Of a stretch of 36,037 bases of DNA, positions 18,235 through 25,989 are shown one piece after another (positions within the stretch are counted from its first letter, which is position 1; each line of letters begins with the position of its first letter). A program made the translations under genes and the position numbers. The DNA lies in assembly GCA_041664945.1 (NCBI GenBank), contig JBAYJY010000026.1, positions 1 through 36,037 of the forward strand, read 5' to 3'. Source of the DNA: JBAYJY01 sp041664945 (GTDB lineage: Bacteria; UBP15; UBA6099). The notes under the pieces were generated by a model. The model was not told where the DNA came from, ran no database searches, and saw nothing but the letters and a program-made list of their open reading frames with translations.

Positions 18235-18360
18235 TCTGGAGACGAGGAAAGAAAAGGCTAAAAGCAGTAGGCAGTATACAGTAGACAGCAAAAACAATAT
18301 AAAAGACATGCCCAAATTTTGTCCGGAAAATAATATAAAATGAAGTTGCGTAATGGAGAG

Positions 18361-18393
18361 CAGTTGATGACAGATGGGAGAATGTGGTAAGAT
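18361..18393 (+). promoter_or_regulatory. Diverged copy A of the promoter repeat, before the S41 protease
   Basis: The block CAGTTGATGACAGATGGGAG followed by AATGTGGTAAGAT matches the right half of the cassette repeats at only a few differing positions. TTGATG (18364-18369) and TAAGAT (18388-18393) are 18 bp apart, and ATGACA and TAAGAT are 15 bp apart. The left half of the repeat (ACCGGAGCGG) is absent. It lies 103 bp before the protease start. Confidence 0.6.
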
Positions 18394-18496
18394 GGCATGA
18401 GAAAGATTAGCGGCGCCTAATGAAAGCGCTCATGAGGCGCCGTTACAACTAAGACATATCAAACCATGCGCATTGGAACGAGAGGAAGAACTGATA

Positions 18497-19720
18497 ATGA
18501 AAAGGCATCTATCGATAGTATTAATTGTTGCGGCGTTTTTGTGCGCGAACAGCGTATATGCGTCTGACAATGAAAATGGCGCATCCGAGCCCGAAAGAGA
18601 ACCGGTCGTAATAACACAGGAGGAATTCGACAGTACGTTGACCGAGGTGATAGAAAAGCTGAGAAGAGATTATTATATTGAGTTTAAATTGACTGATAAA
18701 ATACTTACTTCAACAGTCCGGGGATTACTCGAAGGGCTTAATGAGCCGTATTCGAGATATTCACCCCCAAAGGAATACTGGGACAAAAAGAGTCTTTCAT
18801 CATACGGCGGAGTAGGCGTGACTGTTGACTATACCGAAAAAGGCCTAATGGTATTTAGGGTTGTCGAGGATTCATCAGCCGAGAAGGCGGGGATAAAACC
18901 CGGTGATTACATTACGGAAATCGACGGGGTCAACGTGGCGGGCTTGATAAAAGAGGAACTGGATTCGCTATTCTCCGGGGAAATCGGGTCCGAGGTTCGG
19001 CTGAAGGTAAAGCAAGAAGACAGCTACCTCGAGAACGAATATAAAATCAAACGATGCCTCCTCCAGACCGACAGTGTTAGAGGGAAGACGCTCAATGAAG
19101 GTGTCGGCTACATAGAGATACTCGATTTCGGTCCCTATGCCTATGCGCAGTTTTCCAATCTGCTCGATGAAATGAGCGGGAAGAAATTAAAAGCGCTTAT
19201 TATTGATTTGAGATACAATCCCGGGGGGCTTGTGAATGAGGCGAAAAAAATATCCGATATATTTATAAAAGAGGGCCTGATCCTGACGCTTGAGGCGAGA
19301 GACGTTTCAAAGAACACGAATATGTACGCAGACGGCAATACAAAAATTCCCCAAGAGCGCACCGTAGCGCTTGTGAACAAGTACACGGCAAGCGCCGCTG
19401 AACTTTTAGCGGGCGCGATACAGCATTACACGAACATCCCCATAATCGGCGAGACAACTTTCGGCAAAGCTCTTTCGCAACAAGATATGCCGATGTCCAA
19501 CGGTGGAGTTCTAAGACTAACGACTGGAAGGGCGAAGATAGCCGGAACGATAGACATAAACAAGATTGGAATTGTTCCGAACGTAATTATTGTTCCGGAA
19601 AAAGGGACGGACGGCGAACTTGAAGAACTGCTCAAAATTAACGCGAAAGAGCGCGAGAAGCGAAAAGACATCGTGCTTGAAAAAGCAATCGCGTATGTCC
19701 TTGGAATGAAAGCAGAATAG
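18497..19720 (+). CDS. ctp: S41-family C-terminal processing peptidase
   Basis: A 407-residue exported serine protease with a signal peptide at residues 1-23 (ending VYASD). A PDZ domain at about residues 100-190 contains GVGVTV and EKAGIKPGDYITEIDG, and the S41 catalytic domain follows. The catalytic pair is S299 in KYTASAAELLAG and K324 in TFGKALSQ; the 25-residue spacing is that of classical Tsp/CtpA. It trims proteins in the periplasm. I chose the ATG at 18497, which follows GAGGAAG about 10 bp upstream. A TTG at 18473 would add eight charged residues before the signal peptide and is unlikely. The promoter repeat copy A lies upstream. It faces the TPR-like gene. Confidence 0.93.
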   Translation: MKRHLSIVLIVAAFLCANSVYASDNENGASEPEREPVVITQEEFDSTLTEVIEKLRRDYYIEFKLTDKILTSTVRGLLEGLNEPYSRYSPPKEYWDKKSLSSYGGVGVTVDYTEKGLMVFRVVEDSSAEKAGIKPGDYITEIDGVNVAGLIKEELDSLFSGEIGSEVRLKVKQEDSYLENEYKIKRCLLQTDSVRGKTLNEGVGYIEILDFGPYAYAQFSNLLDEMSGKKLKALIIDLRYNPGGLVNEAKKISDIFIKEGLILTLEARDVSKNTNMYADGNTKIPQERTVALVNKYTASAAELLAGAIQHYTNIPIIGETTFGKALSQQDMPMSNGGVLRLTTGRAKIAGTIDINKIGIVPNVIIVPEKGTDGELEELLKINAKEREKRKDIVLEKAIAYVLGMKAE

Positions 19721-19771
19721 CTATATGGAACCGCAGCAAATCATTCCTTTTTTTTCTATTGCTGAATCCGC

Positions 19772-21433
19772 TCATTTATTCGTGGGAAACAAAATTTTCA
19801 CAGCATCATTGTTCACCCGGCTGCTGTTCATGAGAAGCACGAGACTGCGTTCGATATCGGAAACGCTTTTTACCTGGCCGCAATTATTATCGCCATCTTC
19901 GCCTTTTCCACAGACCGTCACCGAGGCGATTTCGTTCTTCATATCAAGGAACTGTTTGTTGATCTTCACCATTTTATCGGCTGCGGGCGTGCCTTCGGTG
20001 ATAATGGTGAGCGCGTCGATTGCGCCCGCCATCATATTTGCCTCCGAAAGAGCGCGTGAACGATCGTTTGACATTCCCGTGGCTCTGAATAATTCGACAT
20101 ATTTCAAAATTTCCGCTAATTGTTCCAAGGATTCCAGCGATTTGCTGACAATCAGCGCGTTCCTTAAAGTGTTCTCAACTTCTCCTTTGCTGAAAGTTCC
20201 GGCGGCCTGATCGCAACCCGTTTTCTCATTCTCAGGGCTTTTGTTCAGTTCCTTCATCTGTTCAAGCCATTTCTCAGCGTACTTGATCTGCTTCTTTGCT
20301 TCAGAGCACATATCGGCATTATCCTTGGTCTCTTTCAGCAATTGCGAAACCGCATCGATGTTGGCGGCCTTATGTTTGTCGATGAGAAACATCAGCCTGT
20401 AAACCTTGTAATCCTTGTTTGCTTTATCAGATTCCTCCAGCTTGTCAATCACAGTCCCGACTTGGTCTTTGTCCTTAATAAGCATTGTCGAGATCATGTT
20501 GTAATCAGCGCTTCCCGTTTCGCCGATCTTCAGATATTTTACGGCGGCCTCCACCAGTTTATCGGTCATTTTCTTTTCCCTGTATATCTTAATTAGATAT
20601 GCATAAGCGCCATTAATATCCGGGTAGATCCCGACTGCTTTTTCAAGGCTTTCGAGCGCCTTCGTTTTGTCGGGGTCTTTCCATTCCTTCTCGCCGGTAA
20701 AATATTTCGAGCCGCGGCCGAACATCATGAAGGCTTCCCGGCGTGACTTCAGAGACTCGGGATAGTTGAAGCTCTCGGCCATCTTTACGAATGATTCCTC
20801 ATATTTCTTGTAAGTGTTTTCGAGCGCTTTCCCGGAAATAACGAGCATGTGATCTTCATCCTGCATCAGCATGTAAATCACTCCTTTTTCGTTCTTCCCC
20901 CCGTATTTCTTTTCGGCGCTGTAAACCAGTTTCTTCATCTTGCTTCCGTTAATCACCACTTCTTTGTTCTCCTGCTGGTAGTAATTGGAAGAATATTGCT
21001 TTAATTGGAGACTTAAAAAAACATCCATGTTGTCGTAGGTGGGTTTTTGAGGAAGCGACGAGATGTCGACGATCGCTATCTCAAGTTCGGGGTTGTCTTC
21101 GACAATGGATCCATACGGTTCTTTGAGAACCTGAACGACCGTTCCATCGAATTTCACGGGATTACTGTCGTCATCGGTGTATTCAAATTCGGAACCGTCA
21201 TTTTGACGTTTCTCGTTTTCCTTGCTAATGAAGTAATTAGTCGCTATATGCCATCCTTCGTGTTGTGTGAACTCAAAGCCGTAAATGTAATTAGAGTATA
21301 CGGCGCCGTCTATTTTTTCGACGCGGGAATCGAACGTCTTACTTTCTTCAGGGGAGGCCGCGCAAATGATGGTGAGCCCGAATGTTATAAGCGCGATAAA
21401 TAATGTTGAAACCGCCGCAAATCTTTTAGTCAT
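19772..21433 (-). CDS. Exported TPR-like protein of unknown function
   Basis: A 553-residue protein. The start at 21433 gives a normal signal peptide (MTKRFAAVSTLFIALITFG, cleavage near AASPEE) and has AAGGAG 11 bp upstream; a longer frame from 21541 is rejected. Residues about 30-235 form a mixed alpha/beta region without a family I recognise. Residues about 240-430 contain helical repeats (ALESLEKAVGIYPDINGAYA, KLVEAAVKYLKIGE), as in TPR proteins. A helical C-terminus with a CGKGEDGDNNCG loop follows. It comes 104 bp after the DUF2059 gene on the same strand, and both are exported, so they probably form one unit. Confidence 0.75.
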   Translation of the reverse strand: MTKRFAAVSTLFIALITFGLTIICAASPEESKTFDSRVEKIDGAVYSNYIYGFEFTQHEGWHIATNYFISKENEKRQNDGSEFEYTDDDSNPVKFDGTVVQVLKEPYGSIVEDNPELEIAIVDISSLPQKPTYDNMDVFLSLQLKQYSSNYYQQENKEVVINGSKMKKLVYSAEKKYGGKNEKGVIYMLMQDEDHMLVISGKALENTYKKYEESFVKMAESFNYPESLKSRREAFMMFGRGSKYFTGEKEWKDPDKTKALESLEKAVGIYPDINGAYAYLIKIYREKKMTDKLVEAAVKYLKIGETGSADYNMISTMLIKDKDQVGTVIDKLEESDKANKDYKVYRLMFLIDKHKAANIDAVSQLLKETKDNADMCSEAKKQIKYAEKWLEQMKELNKSPENEKTGCDQAAGTFSKGEVENTLRNALIVSKSLESLEQLAEILKYVELFRATGMSNDRSRALSEANMMAGAIDALTIITEGTPAADKMVKINKQFLDMKNEIASVTVCGKGEDGDNNCGQVKSVSDIERSLVLLMNSSRVNNDAVKILFPTNK

Positions 21434-21537
21434 TCTGTATATTCTCCTTGGGTGTATGATAATCAGTTCGGAAATCGACAAATCTTCTCTCTCGGCTGCC
21501 GATACGAGAATATGCTCTTCGGCATCTGGAAAACTTC

Positions 21538-22107
21538 TCATTCGCCGCCATTTGATTTCTCTGTCATTTCCGTAAACATCTCTTGGGATATCAGCGCTGC
21601 GGCAGATCTTATTTTAGGATTCAAATACATGACCAGATTCTTCTCGATACTGGTCGAAATATCGGACTCGACCTCTGCATATTTGCGCCCTATCGGCGTA
21701 TCGTAGAATTCAATAAGCTTGGATATTTCGTCGTTACTCAGATAACCGGCATATGCCGGCATAAATATATCATCTACTATCGTTTTATCCTTGAATATCT
21801 TCTCAATAACTTCGGAGATCTTCTTCGTATACTCCGGCACGAACTGGTTTTTGAAATAGTCTCGTTGGTTTTCCGGCAACAAATTGTTTTCAATCGCAAC
21901 ATCTATTTCTGCCTCGGCTTCATTTTTCACGGTTTCAATCATTATCTTGGCCAGTGATTTAAGCTCTTTGTCTAAATTCATGGACTCAAATAATTGTGTC
22001 AGCAACTCTTTCTTATCATCAGGGATTTTATTCGGCTGCTCGGCCGCAATTGCGGACGTTACAGAAAGACAAAGAGCAAGCGCGACGAAAAGATAACATT
22101 TCTTCAT
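21538..22107 (-). CDS. DUF2059-family exported protein
   Basis: A 189-residue protein with a signal peptide (MKKCYLFVALALCLSVTSAIA, residues 1-21). The domain contains VPEYTKKISEVIEKIF and, around residues 122-140, YLSNDEISKLIEFYDTPIGR, the classic DUF2059 (PF09832) pattern of a helix followed by FYxTPxG. The biochemical role of this family is not known; members are periplasmic. AAAGGA lies 9 bp before the ATG. A promoter candidate is seen just upstream, and the exported TPR-like gene follows on the same strand. Confidence 0.85.
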   Translation of the reverse strand: MKKCYLFVALALCLSVTSAIAAEQPNKIPDDKKELLTQLFESMNLDKELKSLAKIMIETVKNEAEAEIDVAIENNLLPENQRDYFKNQFVPEYTKKISEVIEKIFKDKTIVDDIFMPAYAGYLSNDEISKLIEFYDTPIGRKYAEVESDISTSIEKNLVMYLNPKIRSAAALISQEMFTEMTEKSNGGE

Positions 22108-22137
22108 TATTACATTTCCTTTCCAATTGATATTTTC

Positions 22138-22166
22138 ATTTTACCGCTATTTTAGTGAATTGCTAA
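22138..22166 (-). promoter_or_regulatory. Candidate sigma70 promoter for the DUF2059/TPR unit
   Basis: On the - strand TTAGCA (22166-22161) and TAAAAT (22143-22138) are 17 bp apart, and the -10 is 30 bp before the start codon. Four of six and five of six consensus positions match. Confidence 0.45.
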
Positions 22167-22386
22167 TTATCGCTTAACTATTCGACAGGACGCTTCGCAA
22201 ACATGAAAATCGCTTTTTACTTTTTACTTCAACAGAATTTCAGCCGCCTAAAAATATTTCCATGATTACCATGTTAATCATACAACAAATCTTTAAAAAT
22301 GTTATTATTGCAAAAAAATAATTGCTCAACAATGGATACACATGTCAACCAAAAGAATTTAGGAATTCGTTCATCTGCTAAATCCC
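22167..22386. other. AT-rich intergenic stretch
   Basis: About 220 bp between divergent units, AT-rich, with no open frame of note. I see no gene, RNA or strong hairpin. It forms the left boundary of the cassette array. Confidence 0.5.
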
Positions 22387-22449
22387 GGAGGAATGAGATA
22401 CCGGAGCGGTGAGGACAGTTGTTGACAGAGGGGAGAATGTGGTAAGATA
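22387..22449 (+). repeat. Cassette promoter repeat, copy B (before hicB)
   Basis: First full-length copy. It carries ACCGGAGCGG-TGAGGACAG, then TTGACA (22422-22427), 15 bp, and TAAGAT (22443-22448). The hicB start lies 139 bp after the -10, the second-longest leader in the array. Confidence 0.9.
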
Positions 22450-22587
22450 AAATATATCATATAAATGGCGGCGCGACATTCGCCAATATTCCCAATTCCC
22501 AGCCTGACCCCGTCCTACATTTTAGCATTTCTGCTTCCTTTACAGCCTCAGAGCTTGTGATTATACTTGTTAAAAGAGGTGGTTGGG

Positions 22588-22785
22588 ATGAAAAATAAAC
22601 TGAAGATGGTTTACTGGAAGAACGAAAAATTCTGGGTCGGCAAACTGCTTGATCATCCTGAAATCATGACACAAGGTGTAACCCTTGAGGAACTTGAGGA
22701 GAATTTAAAAGACGCATATATCCTTTTGACACTCGAAGATGTTCCGGATAAGTATAAGATCAAGGAAATAGCCCTCACGGTATGA
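22588..22785 (+). CDS. hicB: HicB-type antitoxin
   Basis: A 65-residue protein with the small HicB fold: WVGKLLDHPEIMTQGVTLEELEENLKDAYILL. This is the partial RNase-H-like domain that binds HicA and often represses the operon. I chose the ATG at 22588, preceded by AGAGGTGG; a TTG at 22567 would swallow that site. The gene order is antitoxin then toxin, with a 4-bp ATGA overlap to hicA. It lacks a long DNA-binding C-terminus. The partner toxin is interrupted, so this antitoxin may be an orphan. The promoter is probably repeat copy B. Confidence 0.85.
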   Translation: MKNKLKMVYWKNEKFWVGKLLDHPEIMTQGVTLEELEENLKDAYILLTLEDVPDKYKIKEIALTV

Positions 22786-22964
22786 AAAGGAAAGAACTGA
22801 TTAAAATAATCACGGCCTCAGGGTGTATTCTTGTAAAGCATGGTGGAAGACACGACCTGTATAAGAATCCCGGAACTGGAGCAAAACAATCCGTTCACAG
22901 GCATGCCTAAATAGACGAACAGCTTGCAAAACATATCCTCAAGGAACTCATTCAGAAAAAGTAA
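22782..22964 (+). pseudogene. hicA: HicA toxin, interrupted by a nonsense codon
   Basis: The frame reads MKRKELIKIITASGCILVKH, then GGRHDLYKNP with the catalytic histidine H24 of the HicA dsRNA-binding-like fold. At codon 43 there is TAA (22908-22910) where the family has a glutamate in the H-x-E-I segment. The same frame then continues sensibly (IDEQLAKHILKELIQKK) to TAA at 22962-22964. A single G-to-T change (GAA to TAA) explains it. Full length would be 60 residues, normal for HicA. The truncated 42-residue product lacks the final strand and helix and is probably inactive. Confidence 0.8.
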
Positions 22965-23104
22965 ACGAAGAGTTTTAAAACCTGACACATTGTTTTTGAG
23001 ATCAGGGCGAAAACATGGACACCCAAGCCCACAAAAAGGCTGATTAAAACGTACTCGTGCGACTCTTCTATAAAACGAGGAAAGTTAAAACCCGATAAAA
23101 TCAT
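22952..23104 (-). CDS. Small membrane-protein ORF with strong ribosome-binding site (remnant?)
   Basis: A 50-residue frame starting ATG at 23104, with AGGAG 6 bp upstream. It opens MILSGFNFPRFIEESHEYVL, continues into a hydrophobic stretch (ISLFVGLGVHVFALIS), and then ends in a less convincing tail at a stop inside the end of hicA. The opening has the look of the N-terminus of a polytopic membrane protein such as ATP synthase subunit a, cut short. It could be a 5' gene fragment left by rearrangement or a genuine small protein. The antisense overlap with hicA is 13 bp. Confidence 0.3.
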   Translation of the reverse strand: MILSGFNFPRFIEESHEYVLISLFVGLGVHVFALISKTMCQVLKLFVYFF

Positions 23105-23172
23105 GGCGATCTCCTTTCAATATTAAATAGACTTGGAATTTAATATATATAGATCGAGGTGGCCAAAACCGC

Positions 23173-23988
23173 GGAATTCGAATTCGAATTCGGGGGACAT
23201 CCATGATAAGTTTTGTCAAGAGAAGCAGGAGACTTCTCGAAGTTAATGATCTGAAATATTAGTAAGGCAAATGGCAACACATCCTTTCTGAATATAGTTA
23301 TATGGAACGGGCAACCTAAGCATCACATAACCCGGCGTGGAAACAGGCGACAGCTTACATTTTTCTCAGATGACGACTATATCGCATACAAGGAACTGAT
23401 GTCGGAATGGTGCGCGAGATGAGGAGTGGCGATCTGGGCGTATTGCCTTATGCCGAATCATGTGCATTTAGTCGCTGTTCCCGGAAGCGCGGATGGATTA
23501 ATGAAAGCGATTGGCGAAGCGCACAGACGGTACACGCGACGCAAAAATTTTCGCGAGGGATGGCGCGGTCATTTGTGGCAGGGGCGGTTCGGGTCGTTTG
23601 TGATGGACCAGAGTTATCTTGTTGCGGCGGTTCGATATGTCGAAATGAATCCGGTAAGGGCAAAGCTTGCTGAAAGGCCACAGGATTGGAAGTGGAGCAG
23701 CGCGGCGGCGCATTATAAAGGAGCGGATGACGGACTTGTGCAAGTTAAACCGTTATTAAAAATGTGTGGCGGCGACTGGAATCATTTTTAGGATCAGCGA
23801 TAAGCGAAGAAATAATGTCAAATCTACGACGACACGAACGAACCGGAAGACCGCTCGGAAGCGATCGTTTTATAACTCGCCTTGAAAAGAAGCTTGAGCG
23901 TATATTGACGCCGCAAAAACCGGGACCGAAGCCGAAGAAAGGGGGTAATTAAGTATGGGTGTCCCCCGAATACGCGAATACGAATTTA
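23173..23988 (+). mobile_element. REP-associated transposase element with inverted-repeat-like ends
   Basis: The left end (23173-23210) carries three overlapping GAATTC units followed by GGGGGACATCCATGATAAG. The right end (about 23941-23988) carries the near-inverse: TTAAGTATGGGTGTCCCCC and then CGAATACGCGAATACG. Between them lies only the decayed Y1 transposase gene. Short copies of these ends occur at 25384, 28757 and 29761. The element interrupts the cassette array between hicBA and the TMEM43-like gene. Confidence 0.75.
23302..23952 (+). pseudogene. REP-associated tyrosine (Y1/HUH) transposase, three lesions
   Basis: The reconstructed product is about 215 residues, normal for RayT/TnpREP. 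The ATG at 23302 reads MER, then one extra G (23311) shifts into HHITRRGNRRQ and FFSDDDYIAYKELMSEWCAR. Next comes a TGA (23420-23422) where a cysteine is expected, followed by GVAIWAYCLMPNHVHLVAVP, which holds the HUH motif, and QGRFGSFVMDQSYLVAAVRY with its tyrosine region. At about 23784-23788 one T is missing from a T run; the frame resumes as FLGSAISEEIMSNLRRHERT and the typical basic end GPKPKKGGN. One insertion, one nonsense and one deletion mean it cannot be active. Confidence 0.85.
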
Positions 23989-24102
23989 AAAATGCTATAA
24001 CAAAAAAATAACACAAATGATTTTTTGGGGTCTGTAAAAAACATCGAAAAATCAGCGAGTAAGTGACGGAAAAACGAGATGATGGAGAAAGGGGAGAAAA
24101 GT

Positions 24103-24137
24103 GAGTGTTGTTGACTGATGGTGAGATGTGGTAAAAT
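24103..24137 (+). promoter_or_regulatory. Diverged copy C of the promoter repeat, before the TMEM43-like gene
   Basis: GTGTTGTTGACTGATGGTGA followed by GATGTGGTAAAAT. TTGACT (24111-24116) and TAAAAT (24132-24137) are 15 bp apart, as in the other copies. The left half of the repeat is not recognisable. It is 83 bp before the gene start. Confidence 0.6.
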
Positions 24138-24220
24138 AAATAAAAGAAAATTGGGAAATCAATTAATATAGCGGAAGATGACTCAAGACACATTGATGCA
24201 GAATGCAGGAGGCTGTCTTC

Positions 24221-25357
24221 ATGGACAAGTACACCGAAGTAAAACATCAAAGTTTTGGAAGCAGGATTGTGGGCGCGGTGTCGGGCGTTCTGATCGGGCT
24301 TGTCGTTTTTGCGGGTTCGTTCTACCTGATCTACTGGAACGAGGGCCGAAAAGATATGTCCACCATCGCGAAAACGAGCGTTGAAGTGGACGCTATGAAT
24401 CCCAGGGTCGGCCAAGCCGCCAATGGACAACTCGTCTCGGCCACGGGAAAGCTTACGTCCGGAGAAATTATCGGCGATGGGAAATTCCTCAAGCCCGGCA
24501 ATTACATCGCAGTACAAAGATGCGTGGAGATGTTTGCATGGAAGGAGAGAAAGGAAGAGAAAGAAAGCAAAAACACGGGCGGCTCTTCCACAAAAACGAC
24601 AACCTACACATATAATAGGGTTTGGACCCGTTCTCCCAAGAGCAGTTCCAGTTTCAAGCGCCCAGAGGGGCATTACAACCCGCCAAAAGAAATTGATGAT
24701 ATCGAGGTGCGAGTGCAGAATGCGAAGGTGGGAGCGTTCGGATTCGACATGCCAGCAATAAAACTCCCTTCTTTCAATAACCTCCCTCTGTCAACTGAAA
24801 ATACCGTGATGAAAGGGCGCGCGGCGCTTGCAAGCTCGTCCTATATTTTCTATGGCGCGGGCTCAGACACGGCGCCTTCAATCGGAGACTTGCGGATAAG
24901 TTACAAAATTGTTGATCCGGGCCGAACTGTTACAATAATGGGGCTGATGAACAGCGACAGGATCGGCCCGTATTCCGTTGAGGAGTATGGAACGTTATTC
25001 AGGATCTTTGACGGGACGAAAGAAAACGCCGTCGGCCAGTTGCACAAGGAATTTCTGCTCAAGCTGTGGGGATTTCGGGGGCTTGGATTATTTTTGATGT
25101 GGATGGGCCTGTCTCTGATGCTCGGTCCATTGACGGTGGTGATGGACGTGTTGCCCATAGCCGGAGCGATAGGCCGCGCCGTTGTTGGATTCGTCACATT
25201 TGTCATATCGCTTGTTCTTTCGTCAATTGCGATACTCGTATCGATGGCGCTTCATAGCCTCACGGCGCTCATAGTTGTTTTCGCGGCGGGCATCGTGCTG
25301 GCGATAATAACGTTCTTAGTATTCAAGCACAAAAGCGCAAAGCTGAAGAGGACGTAA
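24221..25357 (+). CDS. TMEM43-family membrane protein
   Basis: A 378-residue protein. It begins MDKYTEVKHQSFGSRIVGAV, then a membrane helix (residues about 14-36) ending in YWNEGR, a hallmark of the TMEM43/LUMA family (PF07787). A large soluble domain follows (about 40-275) with a serine/lysine-rich loop, then a cluster of four membrane helices from about 277 to 372. The ATG at 24221 is preceded by AGGAGG 8 bp upstream; an ATG at 24203 lies before that site and is less likely. Bacterial members are uncharacterised, though the family is linked to membrane organisation. It is the largest gene of the cassette region. Confidence 0.85.
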   Translation: MDKYTEVKHQSFGSRIVGAVSGVLIGLVVFAGSFYLIYWNEGRKDMSTIAKTSVEVDAMNPRVGQAANGQLVSATGKLTSGEIIGDGKFLKPGNYIAVQRCVEMFAWKERKEEKESKNTGGSSTKTTTYTYNRVWTRSPKSSSSFKRPEGHYNPPKEIDDIEVRVQNAKVGAFGFDMPAIKLPSFNNLPLSTENTVMKGRAALASSSYIFYGAGSDTAPSIGDLRISYKIVDPGRTVTIMGLMNSDRIGPYSVEEYGTLFRIFDGTKENAVGQLHKEFLLKLWGFRGLGLFLMWMGLSLMLGPLTVVMDVLPIAGAIGRAVVGFVTFVISLVLSSIAILVSMALHSLTALIVVFAAGIVLAIITFLVFKHKSAKLKRT

Positions 25358-25383
25358 AGGGGGATTCAATTCAATTCTTGGCA

Positions 25384-25403
25384 ATTCCAAATTCGGGGGA
25401 CAA
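25384..25403. repeat. Remnant of the left REP end, fused to repeat copy D
   Basis: ATTCCAAATTCGGGGGACAA resembles the left end of the 23173 element and runs directly into the left part of cassette repeat copy D. Confidence 0.5.
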
Positions 25404-25492
25404 CCGCAAGAGTTCACGAAGCACATCATCGAGAATTGAGATTACCGGAGCGGCGAGGACAGTTGTTGACAGAGGGGAGAATGTGATAAGAT
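25401..25492 (+). repeat. Cassette promoter repeat, copy D
   Basis: Long form: AACCGCAAGAGTTCACGAAG, CATCATCGAGAATTGAG, ACCGGAGCGGCGAGGACAG, then TTGACA (25466-25471), 15 bp, TAAGAT (25487-25492). A start codon follows 44 bp after the -10. Confidence 0.9.
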
Positions 25493-25536
25493 TGGGGAAG
25501 AGTAGAAATTTTATGCATGGAGACATATAAATAAGG

Positions 25537-25827
25537 ATGGACGAATTACAAATATGGAGAATATTTCTGTTTTTTATCGATGTAATTTTATTGAGCGTCA
25601 GTATATATATGATACGCGCATCATTCAGAGACTTCAAAAAAGATGATGTTACACAAACTGAATTACGACCAGACCTGTTAAAAGATATTAATAAAACGAT
25701 ATTTGGAAAATACTCAGGGTGGAATATACTCGGTAATAAAGTAATTGTCGGATATACTTTTTTTCTTGGAGTTGTATTTTTGATAGGCTCAATTGTACTA
25801 CTGTATCATTTAGTTGTGCTACACTAA
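25537..25827 (+). CDS. Small two-helix membrane protein
   Basis: A 96-residue AT-rich gene. There are two hydrophobic helices, at residues about 7-25 and 69-93, with a charged loop between them (FRDFKKDDVTQTELRPDLLK). I recognise no family. The ATG at 25537 has a weak AAGG upstream. It stands alone between repeat copies D and E, and its base composition is much more AT-rich than the chromosomal genes to the left, suggesting a separate origin. Confidence 0.65.
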   Translation: MDELQIWRIFLFFIDVILLSVSIYMIRASFRDFKKDDVTQTELRPDLLKDINKTIFGKYSGWNILGNKVIVGYTFFLGVVFLIGSIVLLYHLVVLH

Positions 25828-25886
25828 TAAAAGCATTCACCAACATGGTCAGTTGCTTGCTGCAATCTGAAAGAATAGATGCGTGA

Positions 25887-25939
25887 GTTTGCCGGAGCGG
25901 TGAGGACAGTTGTTGACAGAGGGGAGTATGTGGTAAGAT
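25887..25939 (+). repeat. Cassette promoter repeat, copy E
   Basis: Short form; the upstream part differs (GAATAGATGCGTGAG, shared with copies H and I). It carries CCGGAGCGGTGAGGACAG, TTGACA (25913-25918), 15 bp, TAAGAT (25934-25939). Confidence 0.9.
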
Positions 25940-25947
25940 TGGGAAAC

Positions 25948-25983
25948 ATGAAATGTCCAATATGCGGAAGCGATGGTGATTAA
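25948..25983 (+). other. Zinc-ribbon-like leader peptide ending in an in-frame stop
   Basis: ATG at 25948 opens MKCPICGSDGD followed by TAA (25981-25983). It is exactly in frame with the next gene at 25990. The CPIC motif is half of a zinc ribbon. It may be the N-terminus of the downstream protein cut off by a stop, or a chance leader. The start is only 9 bp after the -10 of copy E, so it would be essentially leaderless. Confidence 0.35.
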
Positions 25984-25989
25984 TTAAGG

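Larger units (their letters stand above)
18177..18496. other. Intergenic stretch with palindrome, low-complexity repeat and promoter repeat
   Basis: About 300 bp without a gene. It holds a 22-bp palindrome (18213-18234), a CAGTA/CAGAC-type low-complexity run at about 18264-18290 that recurs near 32155 and inverted near 30757, and a diverged copy of the promoter repeat (18361-18393) before the S41 protease. Confidence 0.7.

Noticed and set aside
21434..21541. Longer start of the TPR-like protein at 21541
   Set aside because: It would place 36 residues before the signal peptide and run through the AAGGAG site that serves the ATG at 21433.
23420..23422. TGA in the transposase read as selenocysteine in place of cysteine
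   Set aside because: The same gene has two frameshifts, so simple decay explains the stop; no selenocysteine insertion hairpin was sought or seen.
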